From: Candidatus Chryseobacterium colombiense
GTDB lineage: Bacteria; Bacteroidota; Bacteroidia; Flavobacteriales; Weeksellaceae
Length of the DNA: 64,000 nt
NCBI GenBank assembly: GCA_029203185.1
Contig: CP119310.1
Span: forward strand, 2,672,001 to 2,736,000
Reading direction: 5' to 3'
Shown here: in pieces, positions 1 to 8,038 of the stretch
How the letters are laid out: each line of letters opens with the position of its first letter
Position numbering within the stretch: the stretch's first letter is position 1
The notes under the pieces: model-generated
The model's database searches: none
What the model saw: the letters and a program-made list of their open reading frames with translations, nothing else
Told to the model about the DNA's origin: nothing
Position numbers and translations under genes: made by a program

Positions 1-101
1 GAATGAGTTTCAAGATAAATGAGCAGCTCCTGAAGCTTTTTCTCCTGAAACATCTTAATTTCTTTACTCGTTGCTCTTTCGATGGGTGGATAAAATTCCA
101 A
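1..101 (-). CDS. PaaK-like adenylate-forming enzyme, 5' end only
   Basis: The reverse strand reads an open frame from a TTG codon at 101 to the window edge. It begins (M)EFYPPIERATSKEIK and continues as a helix rich in Lys, Gln and Glu. This resembles the N-terminus of the phenylacetate-CoA ligase/acyl-protein synthetase (PaaK, LuxE) family of flavobacteria, which activate carboxylic acids with ATP. TTG was chosen because an in-frame stop lies five codons upstream and no ATG fits. Only about 33 residues are visible, with no catalytic motif, so the family call is an inference from the N-terminal pattern. Confidence 0.5.
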   Translation of the reverse strand, partial: MEFYPPIERATSKEIKMFQEKKLQELLIYLETH

Positions 102-194
102 TTGTTTGCTTTTTTAAACAACAAATGTATTTAATTAAATTAAAAGAGTAAAGCATTAAAAAATGCAAAATTGAACCGACCAAAAACCTTCAAA

Positions 195-220
195 AAATTC
201 ACAATTTAAAATTCACAATT
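195..220. repeat. two-copy 13-bp tandem repeat
   Basis: AAATTCACAATTT (195-207) is followed directly by AAATTCACAATTC (208-220). It lies in the 258-bp gap before ileS, which otherwise holds only AT-rich sequence and a promoter element. No function is evident. Confidence 0.5.
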
Positions 221-316
221 CACTGAAAATTAATCTTTGTATTTATATTTCTGAAACAGAACTTTTTAATTGGAAATATCAAAATAAAACATATATTATA
301 AACCGACAAATTTTAG

Positions 317-324
317 TAAATTTG
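317..324 (+). promoter_or_regulatory. candidate ileS promoter, -7 element
   Basis: TAAATTTG matches the Bacteroidota -7 consensus TAnnTTTG and lies 35 bp before the ileS ATG. No convincing TTG is seen at the -33 spacing, so the call rests on the -7 element alone. The same octamer precedes trpS, serS and metK in this window. Confidence 0.5.
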
Positions 325-359
325 CCAACTTAATTAATCAACGATATTGAGATATTACA

Positions 360-3300
360 ATGAGCCAATTTAAAGAATACAAAAACCTCAACCTTATTGA
401 CGTAGCAGAGAATGTAGCGGAATTCTGGAAACAGAATAAAACTTTCAATAAAAGTGTTGAGATTCGTGAGGGGCAACCTGAGTTTGTTTTTTATGAAGGT
501 CCGCCTTCAGCAAACGGTATGCCTGGAATTCACCACGTAATGGCCAGAGCGTTGAAGGATATTTTCTGTCGTTATCAAACCCAGAACGGGAAACAGGTTT
601 TCCGTAAAGCGGGTTGGGATACCCACGGACTTCCGGTAGAGCTTGGTGTGGAAAAGGAATTAGGAATCACTAAAGAAGATATTGGCAAAAAAATTTCTAT
701 TGAAGATTACAACAAAGCGTGTCGTGAAGCAGTAATGCGTTATACAGACGTTTGGAACAACCTTACTGAGAAAATCGGGTATTGGGTTGATCTTGATGAT
801 CCATACATCACATACAAATCAAAATATATGGAGACGGTTTGGTGGTTGTTGAAACAATTGTATGATAAAGGATTATTGTACAAAGGTTACACCATTCAGC
901 CTTACTCTCCAAAAGCAGGAACCGGACTTTCTTCACACGAAGTCAATCAGCCGGGAGCTTACCGTGATGTTTCTGACACAACGGTGGTTGCTCAGTTCAA
1001 AACATTACCGGAAACACTACCTTCATTTTTACAAGGTTTTGGAGATGTACATTTCTTAGCATGGACGACAACTCCTTGGACGTTGCCTTCTAACACCGCT
1101 TTAACAGTAGGTCCGAAAATCGATTATGTTTTAGTTAAAACTTTCAATCAATATACTTTTGAGCCTATCAATATTGTTTTAGCTAAAACTTTAGTCGGAA
1201 AACAATTTGCTAAAAAATATGCTGAAGGAACAGATGAAGATTTTACGAACTACACTTCTGAAACAAAAGTTATCCCTTACCAAATTCTAGCAGAATTCAA
1301 AGGTGCTGATTTGGTTGGAATCAAATATGAACAGCTATTGCAATATGCTCTTCCTTATCAAAATCCTGAAAATGCATTCAGAGTAATTTCGGGAGACTTC
1401 GTGACGACAGAAGACGGAACAGGTATCGTTCATACAGCGCCTACTTTTGGTGCTGATGATGCGAAAGTGGCCAAAGAAGCTCAACCTGAAGTTCCGCCGA
1501 TGTTGGTTCTGGATGAAAACGAAAACCCAATTCCATTAGTAGATTTACAGGGAAGATTTTTATCTGTCGTAAGCGATGATATCTATGGTTTTGCGAATGA
1601 ATACGTAAAAGGAGAATATCTTAGCGAAGACGAAAAAAATACTGAATTAAACATTCAGAAAGAGAATTTAAAGTCAATCATTGCAGATTTGAAGACTTAT
1701 CTTTCTGTGGATGAAAGAATTGCTTTAAAATTAAGAAAAGAAAATAAGGCTTTCAAAGTAGAAAAATACGTTCACTCCTATCCACACAGCTGGAGAACAG
1801 ATGAGCCGTTATTATATTATCCGTTGGATTCCTGGTTTGTAAAAATGACTTCGCTTAGAAGCCGTTTGGTAGAACTGAATGAAACAATTAACTGGAAGCC
1901 AAAAGCAACAGGAGAAGGGCGTTTCGCGAACTGGTTGGAAAACGTAAACGACTGGAATCTTTCCCGTTCAAGATATTGGGGAATTCCTTTGCCAATCTGG
2001 AGAACAGACGATTTGAAGGAAGAAAAAATCATCGGTTCTGTTGAGGAATTATACAACGAGATCGAAAAATCTATTGCAGCAGGATTCATGAAAGAAAATC
2101 CGTTCAAAGGTTTTATCATCGGAAATATGTCTGAGCAAAATTATGCTTTGGTTGATTTACATAAAAACATCGTTGACCAAATCATCATTGTTTCAGATTC
2201 AGGAAGACCCATGAAGCGTGAAAGCGACCTGATCGACGTTTGGTTCGATTCAGGTTCGATGCCTTATGCACAGTTGCACTATCCTTTTGAAAATAAAGAA
2301 TTGATCGACAATAACAAAGCATTCCCTGCAGATTTTATCGCGGAAGGAGTTGACCAGACTCGTGGCTGGTTCTATACGCTTCACGCGATCGGAACAGCGG
2401 TTTTCGATTCAGTTGTCTATAAAAGTGTAATGAGCAACGGACTTGTTTTGGATAAAAACGGTGTGAAAATGTCGAAATCCAAAGGAAATGGAATTGATCC
2501 TTTTGAAACATTAGCAGTCTATGGACCTGATGCTACGCGTTGGTACATGGTTTCAAATGCAAATCCTTGGGAAAACTTAAAATTCGATATCGAAGGAATT
2601 GATGAAACCAGAAGAAAATTCTTCGGTACATTATACAATACGTATTCGTTCTTTGCATTGTATGCGAATGTTGACGGGTTCAATTATTCTGAAAAAGATG
2701 TTGAAAACAGACCGGAAATCGACAGATGGATTTTATCTGAATTAAATTTATTAATTAAAGAAGTTAAAGCATTCTACGAAGATTATGAACCTACCAGAGT
2801 GGCAAGAGCAATCAACACGTTTGTGAATGACAATTTATCAAACTGGTACGTAAGATTATGCAGAAGACGCTTCTGGAAAGGGGATTATACAGATGATAAA
2901 ATCTCAGCTTACCAGACTTTATATACTTGTTTGGAAACTGTTGCCAAATTATCTGCGCCAATTGCTCCGTTCTTTATGGATCAGTTGTATCAGGATTTAA
3001 ATAAAGTAACAGGAAAAGAAAGTGCAGAATCCATTCACCTGACAGACTTCCCGGTTGCTGATGAAAGTTTAATCGATCAGGATCTGGTTGAAAAAACCCA
3101 TTTGGCACAGAACATTACAAGTATGGTTTTCTCTCTGAGAAAGAAAGAAAACGTAAAAGTTCGTCAGCCTTTACAAAAAGTATTAATTCCTGTTTTAGAC
3201 TCGAAAACCGAAGAGCAGATTTCTGCAGTTTCAGAGCTAATTAAGCAGGAAGTAAACGTAAAAGAAATTCAATTAATCAATGCTGAAGAAGCGGCACATT

Positions 3301-3815
3301 TAATTGTAAAGCAGATCAAACCCAATTTCAAGGCGCTTGGTCCTAAATTAGGAAAAGACATGAAATTGGTGGGAGGAGAAATTGCAAATCTTGATGCAGA
3401 ACACATTTCAAAATTAGAAAAAGAAGGAAAATTAGACATTCAGGGATACGAAATCACGCTTGATGATGTGGAGATTTCAACAAAAGATATTCCGGGATGG
3501 ACGGTAACTTCTGATGGAAAAACAACTGTGGCATTAGATTTGACGTTAACAGACGAGTTAAAATCTGAAGGGATCGCAAGGGAATTCATTAACAGAGTTC
3601 AGAACTTGAGAAAAGATAAAGACTTTGAGCTTACTGACAGAATTACTATTTCATTGGAAGAAAATTCACCATTCCTGGAGGATATTAAGAAAAATGAAGA
3701 ATATATTTCTGCAGAAGTCTTGTCAAATAAAATAGAAATTGTATCTTCACTTTCAAATTTTAACGAAATCGAAATAGATGAAGTTAATTTTAAGGTAAAT
3801 GTTGAAAAAAATTAA
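360..3815 (+). CDS. ileS: isoleucyl-tRNA synthetase
   Basis: Charges tRNA-Ile in the cytoplasm. The 1151-residue class I synthetase has the HIGH-type motif in PPSANGMPGIHH (about residues 48-60) and KMSKS in GVKMSKSKGNG (about 703-707). A long CP1 editing insertion lies between them, followed by a tRNA-binding C-terminal half. The length and motif style fit the eukaryote-like type of IleRS rather than the roughly 940-residue E. coli form; that type is often linked to mupirocin tolerance, which is not tested here. It heads a + strand run leading to lspA, recalling the ileS-lspA linkage of proteobacteria. The ATG at 360 begins MSQFKEYKNLNL, a normal start for the family. Confidence 0.97.
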   Translation: MSQFKEYKNLNLIDVAENVAEFWKQNKTFNKSVEIREGQPEFVFYEGPPSANGMPGIHHVMARALKDIFCRYQTQNGKQVFRKAGWDTHGLPVELGVEKELGITKEDIGKKISIEDYNKACREAVMRYTDVWNNLTEKIGYWVDLDDPYITYKSKYMETVWWLLKQLYDKGLLYKGYTIQPYSPKAGTGLSSHEVNQPGAYRDVSDTTVVAQFKTLPETLPSFLQGFGDVHFLAWTTTPWTLPSNTALTVGPKIDYVLVKTFNQYTFEPINIVLAKTLVGKQFAKKYAEGTDEDFTNYTSETKVIPYQILAEFKGADLVGIKYEQLLQYALPYQNPENAFRVISGDFVTTEDGTGIVHTAPTFGADDAKVAKEAQPEVPPMLVLDENENPIPLVDLQGRFLSVVSDDIYGFANEYVKGEYLSEDEKNTELNIQKENLKSIIADLKTYLSVDERIALKLRKENKAFKVEKYVHSYPHSWRTDEPLLYYPLDSWFVKMTSLRSRLVELNETINWKPKATGEGRFANWLENVNDWNLSRSRYWGIPLPIWRTDDLKEEKIIGSVEELYNEIEKSIAAGFMKENPFKGFIIGNMSEQNYALVDLHKNIVDQIIIVSDSGRPMKRESDLIDVWFDSGSMPYAQLHYPFENKELIDNNKAFPADFIAEGVDQTRGWFYTLHAIGTAVFDSVVYKSVMSNGLVLDKNGVKMSKSKGNGIDPFETLAVYGPDATRWYMVSNANPWENLKFDIEGIDETRRKFFGTLYNTYSFFALYANVDGFNYSEKDVENRPEIDRWILSELNLLIKEVKAFYEDYEPTRVARAINTFVNDNLSNWYVRLCRRRFWKGDYTDDKISAYQTLYTCLETVAKLSAPIAPFFMDQLYQDLNKVTGKESAESIHLTDFPVADESLIDQDLVEKTHLAQNITSMVFSLRKKENVKVRQPLQKVLIPVLDSKTEEQISAVSELIKQEVNVKEIQLINAEEAAHLIVKQIKPNFKALGPKLGKDMKLVGGEIANLDAEHISKLEKEGKLDIQGYEITLDDVEISTKDIPGWTVTSDGKTTVALDLTLTDELKSEGIAREFINRVQNLRKDKDFELTDRITISLEENSPFLEDIKKNEEYISAEVLSNKIEIVSSLSNFNEIEIDEVNFKVNVEKN

Positions 3816-3874
3816 CATATAGTTATTGTTTTTCAAATTCCATTTCATAATTTTATTAAAAAAGAGAAACGAAT

Positions 3875-4255
3875 ATGTCAGACGAAAGAGTAAGATACAG
3901 TGATGCTGATTTACAAGAATTTAAGGCGGTCATTAAAGAAAAAATAGAAAAAGCAGAAAACGATTTAAAACTAATTAGAGAAAGCTTCATCAACGACCAG
4001 AATAATGGGACTGATGATACTTCCCCCACTTTCAAAGCCTTTGAAGAAGGAGCTGAAACACTGAGCAAAGAACAGAATTCTATTTTAGCAGGAAGACAGG
4101 AAAAATTCGTGCGCGATCTTAAAAATGCTTTAATAAGAATTGAAAATAAGACGTATGGTATCTGCAGAGTAACGGGTAAATTAATTCCTAAAGAAAGACT
4201 TTTGGCTGTTCCTCATGCTACATTGAGCATTGAAGCGAAAAATATGCAGAAATAA
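3875..4255 (+). CDS. DksA/TraR-family protein with degenerate zinc finger
   Basis: A 126-residue protein with an N-terminal coiled-coil region (about residues 10-90, rich in Lys and Glu) and a C-terminal segment YGICRVTGKLIPKERL resembling the DksA zinc-finger fold. DksA proteins bind RNA polymerase through the secondary channel and tune transcription with ppGpp. Only one cysteine remains (the C of GICRVTG), where classical DksA has four, so zinc binding is unlikely. The fold can be kept without zinc in cysteine-poor DksA proteins. It sits 59 bp after ileS and 80 bp before the next gene, probably in the same transcript. The family call is firm; the target promoters are unknown. Confidence 0.88.
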   Translation: MSDERVRYSDADLQEFKAVIKEKIEKAENDLKLIRESFINDQNNGTDDTSPTFKAFEEGAETLSKEQNSILAGRQEKFVRDLKNALIRIENKTYGICRVTGKLIPKERLLAVPHATLSIEAKNMQK

Positions 4256-4335
4256 CCATATCGGTTTGTAAAATAAATTTGGGTTTATATCGTATTCATC
4301 GGATACTTTATAAACCTAATTTTTAATATGTCCTC

Positions 4336-4581
4336 ATGAGCCAAGTATTAATTTTAGGAATCATCATCATTGCCATTCTTGCCTTTTTCAATAAGGAGTG
4401 GATTAAAAACAAATTCTTTCCTGATGAAAAACGGAATTATACCATTGATGACCAATTCAATTCCGATAAACGTGACAGGGAGAAAGAAATCGACAGGCTT
4501 TTGAGTAAAATGGGTAAAAATGGAATCAACGATTTATCTGAAAAAGACAGAAAACGGCTTGATGAATTATCCAAAAAATAA
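4336..4581 (+). CDS. small membrane-anchored protein (DUF6576-like)
   Basis: An 81-residue protein with one N-terminal membrane segment (ILGIIIIAILAFF, residues 6-18). A charged cytoplasmic tail ends in a helix with MGKNGINDLSEKDRKRLDELS. That tail resembles the short domain found at the C-terminus of some Bacteroidota rhomboid-like proteins, named DUF6576; I am moderately sure of the family and know no function. The ATG at 4336 was chosen; an overlapping ATG at 4328 opens only a three-codon frame ending in TGA, which could couple translation. It lies between the DksA-like gene and a DUF2683 gene, pointing to an operon leading to lspA. Confidence 0.75.
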   Translation: MSQVLILGIIIIAILAFFNKEWIKNKFFPDEKRNYTIDDQFNSDKRDREKEIDRLLSKMGKNGINDLSEKDRKRLDELSKK

Positions 4582-4600
4582 AATTTTAAATTAATACAAA

Positions 4601-4792
4601 GTGGAATCAATTATTGTACACACCAAAAATGCAATGGAACTGAGTGCGCTGAAAAGTGTCTTAAAAGAAATGAATATCAAATTCGAAAAATTCCATACCA
4701 AAAATACGCATCACAATAACAAGACGATCAAGAACATCGTTGAAAAGAAAAACGAAAAAATAGGAAAACCTTATAAACCAAAAGGATTGTAA
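4601..4792 (+). CDS. small DUF2683-like protein
   Basis: A 63-residue basic protein beginning MESIIVHTKNAMELSALK and ending in a Lys-rich tail. The first 35 residues resemble DUF2683, a small family of unknown function whose fold resembles antitoxin-like beta-alpha units. The start codon is GTG at 4601. Its TAA overlaps the lspA ATG by one base (TAATG), so lspA translation is probably coupled to it. No toxin partner is adjacent, so I do not call it an antitoxin. Confidence 0.7.
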   Translation: MESIIVHTKNAMELSALKSVLKEMNIKFEKFHTKNTHHNNKTIKNIVEKKNEKIGKPYKPKGL

Positions 4793-5430
4793 TGAAAAAG
4801 ATATTATTGGTAACCTTTCTTATTTTATTGATTGATCAGGCTTCAAAAATCTATATTAAAACTCATTTCAATCTGGATGACAGCATTTCTGTTCTTCCGG
4901 GATTCAAATTCACGTTCGTTGAAAACCCTGGGATGGCTTACGGGCTTCATTTTGGTGGAGTAATCGGTAAGTACTTTCTGGTTATTGTAAGGATTTGTCT
5001 GATCGGAGGAATGATTTATCTATTTAAAAAATGGTTACAAAAAGGGGAATCAAATTATCTCCTAATCCCAATGGCAATGATCTTTGCAGGCGCCATCGGA
5101 AATTTAATTGACGGAATGTTTTATGGTCTGATTTTCGACAGCGGAACTGTATATGATCCAAGTATTGACCGATGGATTGGTTATGGAGGGATTTCAAAAA
5201 TAACATCTTTTGGCCATGGCTATTCAACTTTTATGCGAGGATGCGTAGTGGATATGCTCCACTTCCCATTAGTAGACTGGAATGTTCCTGAAAGCTGGCC
5301 ATTAATTGGCGGAAAGCATATTGAATTTTTTAAATATATTTTTAATGTAGCAGATTCAGCAATCACAGTAGGAGCAATTTTGTTATTAGTTTTCAGAAAA
5401 AAAGCATTCCCGAATGGTTTAGAGTTTTAG
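4792..5430 (+). CDS. lspA: lipoprotein signal peptidase (signal peptidase II)
   Basis: An inner-membrane aspartic protease that removes signal peptides from prolipoproteins. The 212-residue protein has four hydrophobic segments and family motifs: DQASKIYIK near the N-terminus, ENPGMAYGLHFGG, GNLIDGMFYG with the first catalytic Asp, and FNVADSAITVG with the second. It is about 45 residues longer than the E. coli enzyme, mostly through an insertion between the catalytic motifs that covers YDPSIDRWIGYGG and GHGYSTF. Such insertions are usual in Bacteroidota. Several lipoproteins with clear lipoboxes in this window are its likely substrates. It overlaps the preceding small gene by one base. Confidence 0.95.
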   Translation: MKKILLVTFLILLIDQASKIYIKTHFNLDDSISVLPGFKFTFVENPGMAYGLHFGGVIGKYFLVIVRICLIGGMIYLFKKWLQKGESNYLLIPMAMIFAGAIGNLIDGMFYGLIFDSGTVYDPSIDRWIGYGGISKITSFGHGYSTFMRGCVVDMLHFPLVDWNVPESWPLIGGKHIEFFKYIFNVADSAITVGAILLLVFRKKAFPNGLEF

Positions 5431-5443
5431 GACGATACACACA

Positions 5444-6088
5444 ATGAAAAAAAGTATTAAAACAATATTTAAATTCTTCCTGCTTCTTTTCGTTGCAGGA
5501 ATTATTTTTATCACCTGGGCGAATTACAGCATTAAGAAAGACAGTAGTACTTTCGTTTCCTACTCTATGGCAGATGTCCCTCAGACGAAAACAGCCCTTC
5601 TTTTAGGAACAGGAAAAAATTTAAGCAACGGAATGTCAAATGCCTATTTCTACAACAGAATTAAAGCCACTGTTGACCTATATAAAAGCGGGAAAATACA
5701 ATATATCATTGTAAGTGGTGACAACAGCAGAAAAGACTACAACGAGCCGGAAGATATGCAAATGGAGCTCGTTAAAAACGGGATTCCACAAGATAAAATA
5801 TTTCTGGATCATGCCGGTTTCAGAACCCTAGATTCTGTGGTGAGAGCTAAAGACATCTTTGGGCAAACTAAGTTAGTGATCATTTCCCAAAAGTTCCATA
5901 ACGAAAGAGCCGTATTCTTAGCCAGACAAAACGGAATGGAAGCTTTCGGATATAACGCGGCAGATGTTAATAAATACGCAGGTTTAAAGACCAATGTAAG
6001 AGAATATTTCGCTAAAGCCAAAGCGTATTGGGATCTAATCTTTGGAGTTGAGCCTAAATTCGGAGGAAAAAAGATTTTGATTCCTTAA
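5444..6088 (+). CDS. SanA/YdcF-like DUF218 membrane protein
   Basis: A 214-residue protein with one N-terminal membrane segment (residues 9-27) and a periplasmic DUF218 domain: ALLLGTGKNL at about residue 50, YIIVSGDNS at about 88, then LVIISQKFHNERAVFLAR. This layout matches SanA (vancomycin exclusion protein) and YdcF-like proteins, which influence envelope integrity; their biochemical activity is not settled. It begins 13 bp after lspA and is probably the last gene of the ileS-lspA transcript, since a 300-bp gene-free stretch follows. Confidence 0.85.
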   Translation: MKKSIKTIFKFFLLLFVAGIIFITWANYSIKKDSSTFVSYSMADVPQTKTALLLGTGKNLSNGMSNAYFYNRIKATVDLYKSGKIQYIIVSGDNSRKDYNEPEDMQMELVKNGIPQDKIFLDHAGFRTLDSVVRAKDIFGQTKLVIISQKFHNERAVFLARQNGMEAFGYNAADVNKYAGLKTNVREYFAKAKAYWDLIFGVEPKFGGKKILIP

Positions 6089-6122
6089 TTTTTTGTTCTC
6101 GCAGATTTGTGAAATTTTTTTG

Positions 6123-6276
6123 ACGCAAAGTTTTATTTCAAATTATAAACAGTTTTAAGTGAGCCAATTTAATCAACAAGTTGATTTTATGAAGCTATGT
6201 TTTCAGGCTTCACGAAGTAAATTGAATTGTCTTTGCTTTCTAAAAAATAATAAGCTGGGAAATAAAATCTTTGCGT
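6123..6276. repeat. nested inverted-repeat element in the sanA-trpS gap
   Basis: The outer arms ACGCAAAGTTTTATTTC (6123-6139) and its near-exact complement (6259-6276, one extra base) enclose about 120 bp. Inside are CAATTTA/TAAATTG (6165-6171 and 6218-6224). Nested within those are two hairpins: AATCAAC/GTTGATT (6171-6186) and TGAAGC/GCTTCA (6190-6195 and 6207-6212). The arrangement folds as a branched stem on either strand. No reading frame covers it. It could be a miniature dispersed element, a structured RNA, or a degenerate terminator region. No second copy was seen in this window. Confidence 0.55.
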
Positions 6277-6348
6277 TTAAATTAATCTTTAATAAAGGAT
6301 AAAGTACAATCAAATGTGAAAGTCTGTGGAATCTGCTGAAGAAATCCT

Positions 6349-6356
6349 TAAATTTG
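6349..6356 (+). promoter_or_regulatory. candidate trpS promoter, -7 element
   Basis: TAAATTTG, an exact match to TAnnTTTG, lies 33 bp before the trpS ATG, almost the same distance as the matching element before ileS. No clear -33 TTG is visible. Confidence 0.5.
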
Positions 6357-6389
6357 CAGTTCATTAATTTTTAAAATAAATTTTAAACA

Positions 6390-7358
6390 ATGTCAAGAAT
6401 TCTTACCGGCATTCAAGCCACCGGAACACCGCACCTTGGTAATTTATTAGGTGCAATTATTCCTGCAATTGAACTCTCAAAACAGGAAGGAAACGAATCA
6501 TTTTTATTTATCGCCAATCTGCATTCATTAACACAGATAAAAGACGCGAAAGAACTTAAACAAAACACCTACGAGATTGCTGCGGCTTGGCTTGCTTGTG
6601 GATTAGATACCGAAAAAACATTTTTTTACAGACAGAGTGATATCCCTGAAACCTGTGAACTTTCTTGGCATTTATCATGTTTTTTTCCTTATCAGAGATT
6701 AACTTTAGCACATTCATTCAAAGATAAAGCAGACCGATTACAGGATGTAAATGCAGGTTTATTTACCTATCCTATCCTAATGGCTGCAGATATTTTGCTA
6801 TATGACGCGGAAATTGTACCTGTAGGAAAAGATCAGCTTCAACACTTAGAAATCGCCCGTGATGTTGCTTCAAGATTTAACAATCAAATGGGTGAAGTTT
6901 TTGTTTTGCCACAATCTGAACTTCAGGAAGACACCAAATATGTTCCGGGAACAGACGGACGTAAAATGTCTAAATCGATGGGAAATATCATCAATATTTT
7001 CTTACCTGAAAAAGAATTAAAAAAACAGGTAATGAGCATCGAATCGGATTCTAAGACCTTAGAAGAGCCTAAAGATCCTGAAACTGATAAAACATTTGCC
7101 ATCTATCAACTGATTGCAACTCCTGAACAGACTGAAGAATTAAGAGCTAAATATTTAGCAGGAAACTTCGGTTATGGACACGCGAAAAAAGAGCTTCTGG
7201 ATCTAATTCTTACTAGATTTGAAAAGGAAAGAGAACTTTTCTCTTATTATATGAACAACCTTGATGAGCTAGAAGCAAAGCTTCAAGAAGGAGCAGAAAA
7301 AACAAGAGTGATTGCAACGAATACAATTAAAAGAGTAAGAGAAAGTTTAGGACTTTAA
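6390..7358 (+). CDS. trpS: tryptophanyl-tRNA synthetase
   Basis: Charges tRNA-Trp. The 322-residue class Ic synthetase has the HIGH-type motif TPHLGNLLG (residues 13-21), the AMP/Trp-binding segment MAADILLYDAEIVPVGKDQ, and KMSKSMGN near residue 192. Length is normal for bacterial TrpRS. It stands alone: a gene-free repeat-containing gap precedes it and a strong bidirectional terminator follows, with the next genes converging from the other strand. Confidence 0.97.
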   Translation: MSRILTGIQATGTPHLGNLLGAIIPAIELSKQEGNESFLFIANLHSLTQIKDAKELKQNTYEIAAAWLACGLDTEKTFFYRQSDIPETCELSWHLSCFFPYQRLTLAHSFKDKADRLQDVNAGLFTYPILMAADILLYDAEIVPVGKDQLQHLEIARDVASRFNNQMGEVFVLPQSELQEDTKYVPGTDGRKMSKSMGNIINIFLPEKELKKQVMSIESDSKTLEEPKDPETDKTFAIYQLIATPEQTEELRAKYLAGNFGYGHAKKELLDLILTRFEKERELFSYYMNNLDELEAKLQEGAEKTRVIATNTIKRVRESLGL

Positions 7359-7376
7359 TCCTTACTATTTGATAAA

Positions 7377-7415
7377 AAAAGTTTCGGCGGCACCTTTGGT
7401 GCCGCCGAAACTTTT
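7377..7415. terminator. bidirectional terminator, perfect 18-bp stem
   Basis: AAAAGTTTCGGCGGCACC (7377-7394) pairs perfectly with 7398-7415 around a three-base loop, and has T-rich flanks on both strands. It separates trpS from the converging zinc-ribbon operon. It is far more GC-rich than its surroundings. Confidence 0.95.
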
Positions 7416-7447
7416 ATAAATCCAAATCTTGAAACGTTTGGGGCTTA

Positions 7448-8038
7448 TCAATTATGCTCGATTTCTTCGATTTTATGATCACTGTTTAATTTAAGAAGAT
7501 CTTTTTTAGAATAAGCCACCGTATCTCCATAGAAGCGATCAATATAACCAATCTCTTTTAACTTAGTGGAAGGTTGCCCACTTTCATGAAAAATAACATC
7601 ATCATCTCTCAAAAATAGAACTTCCATTTTGTTATAATACAAATCTCCGGTTTCGATAGTATAAATGTCACCAATTTTTACTTTCTCAATTTTCGAAATA
7701 TTTTTAGAAGCTTTTCTTACGGATGACATCCACCCGAAAAACACCAAAATAACAGTGAGTATTGGTAGAAGATACATCCATATGGTTGGCTTTGTTTTGC
7801 TTTTGATGTATTGTACTCCTCGATACATTTCATTGGTTATTGAACTTGGTGGAAAAAATTTCTTACAAGCAGAGCAGGTAACATGTACCGTTTTAGAAGT
7901 TGGAAAAGCAGGTAATCCGAAAACCAAGAATTCCTGATAGCCCTCCATTAGAAGACTACCATTTTCATGGCAATTAGGGCATTTTATATTATTAATATGT
8001 TCTGCAACTCTTTTATTTTTTCCCGTTCCTATTATCAT
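7448..8038 (-). CDS. zinc-ribbon membrane protein A
   Basis: A 196-residue protein. It starts with a GTGK motif and two CxxC knuckles (CPNC near residue 20, CSACKKFFP near 56) separated by FLVFGLPAFPTSK, which suggests a zinc ribbon. One membrane segment (IWMYLLPILTVILVFFGWM, about 85-103) and an extracytoplasmic domain follow. Its N-terminal half is clearly paralogous to the upstream neighbour, and the genes overlap by 26 bp, so they form an operon. I do not recognise the C-terminal domain and assign no function. Confidence 0.7.
   Translation of the reverse strand: MIIGTGKNKRVAEHINNIKCPNCHENGSLLMEGYQEFLVFGLPAFPTSKTVHVTCSACKKFFPPSSITNEMYRGVQYIKSKTKPTIWMYLLPILTVILVFFGWMSSVRKASKNISKIEKVKIGDIYTIETGDLYYNKMEVLFLRDDDVIFHESGQPSTKLKEIGYIDRFYGDTVAYSKKDLLKLNSDHKIEEIEHN

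Noticed and set aside
4601..4792. DUF2683-like gene as half of a toxin-antitoxin pair
   Set aside because: No toxin-like partner beside it; neighbours are lspA and a membrane protein.
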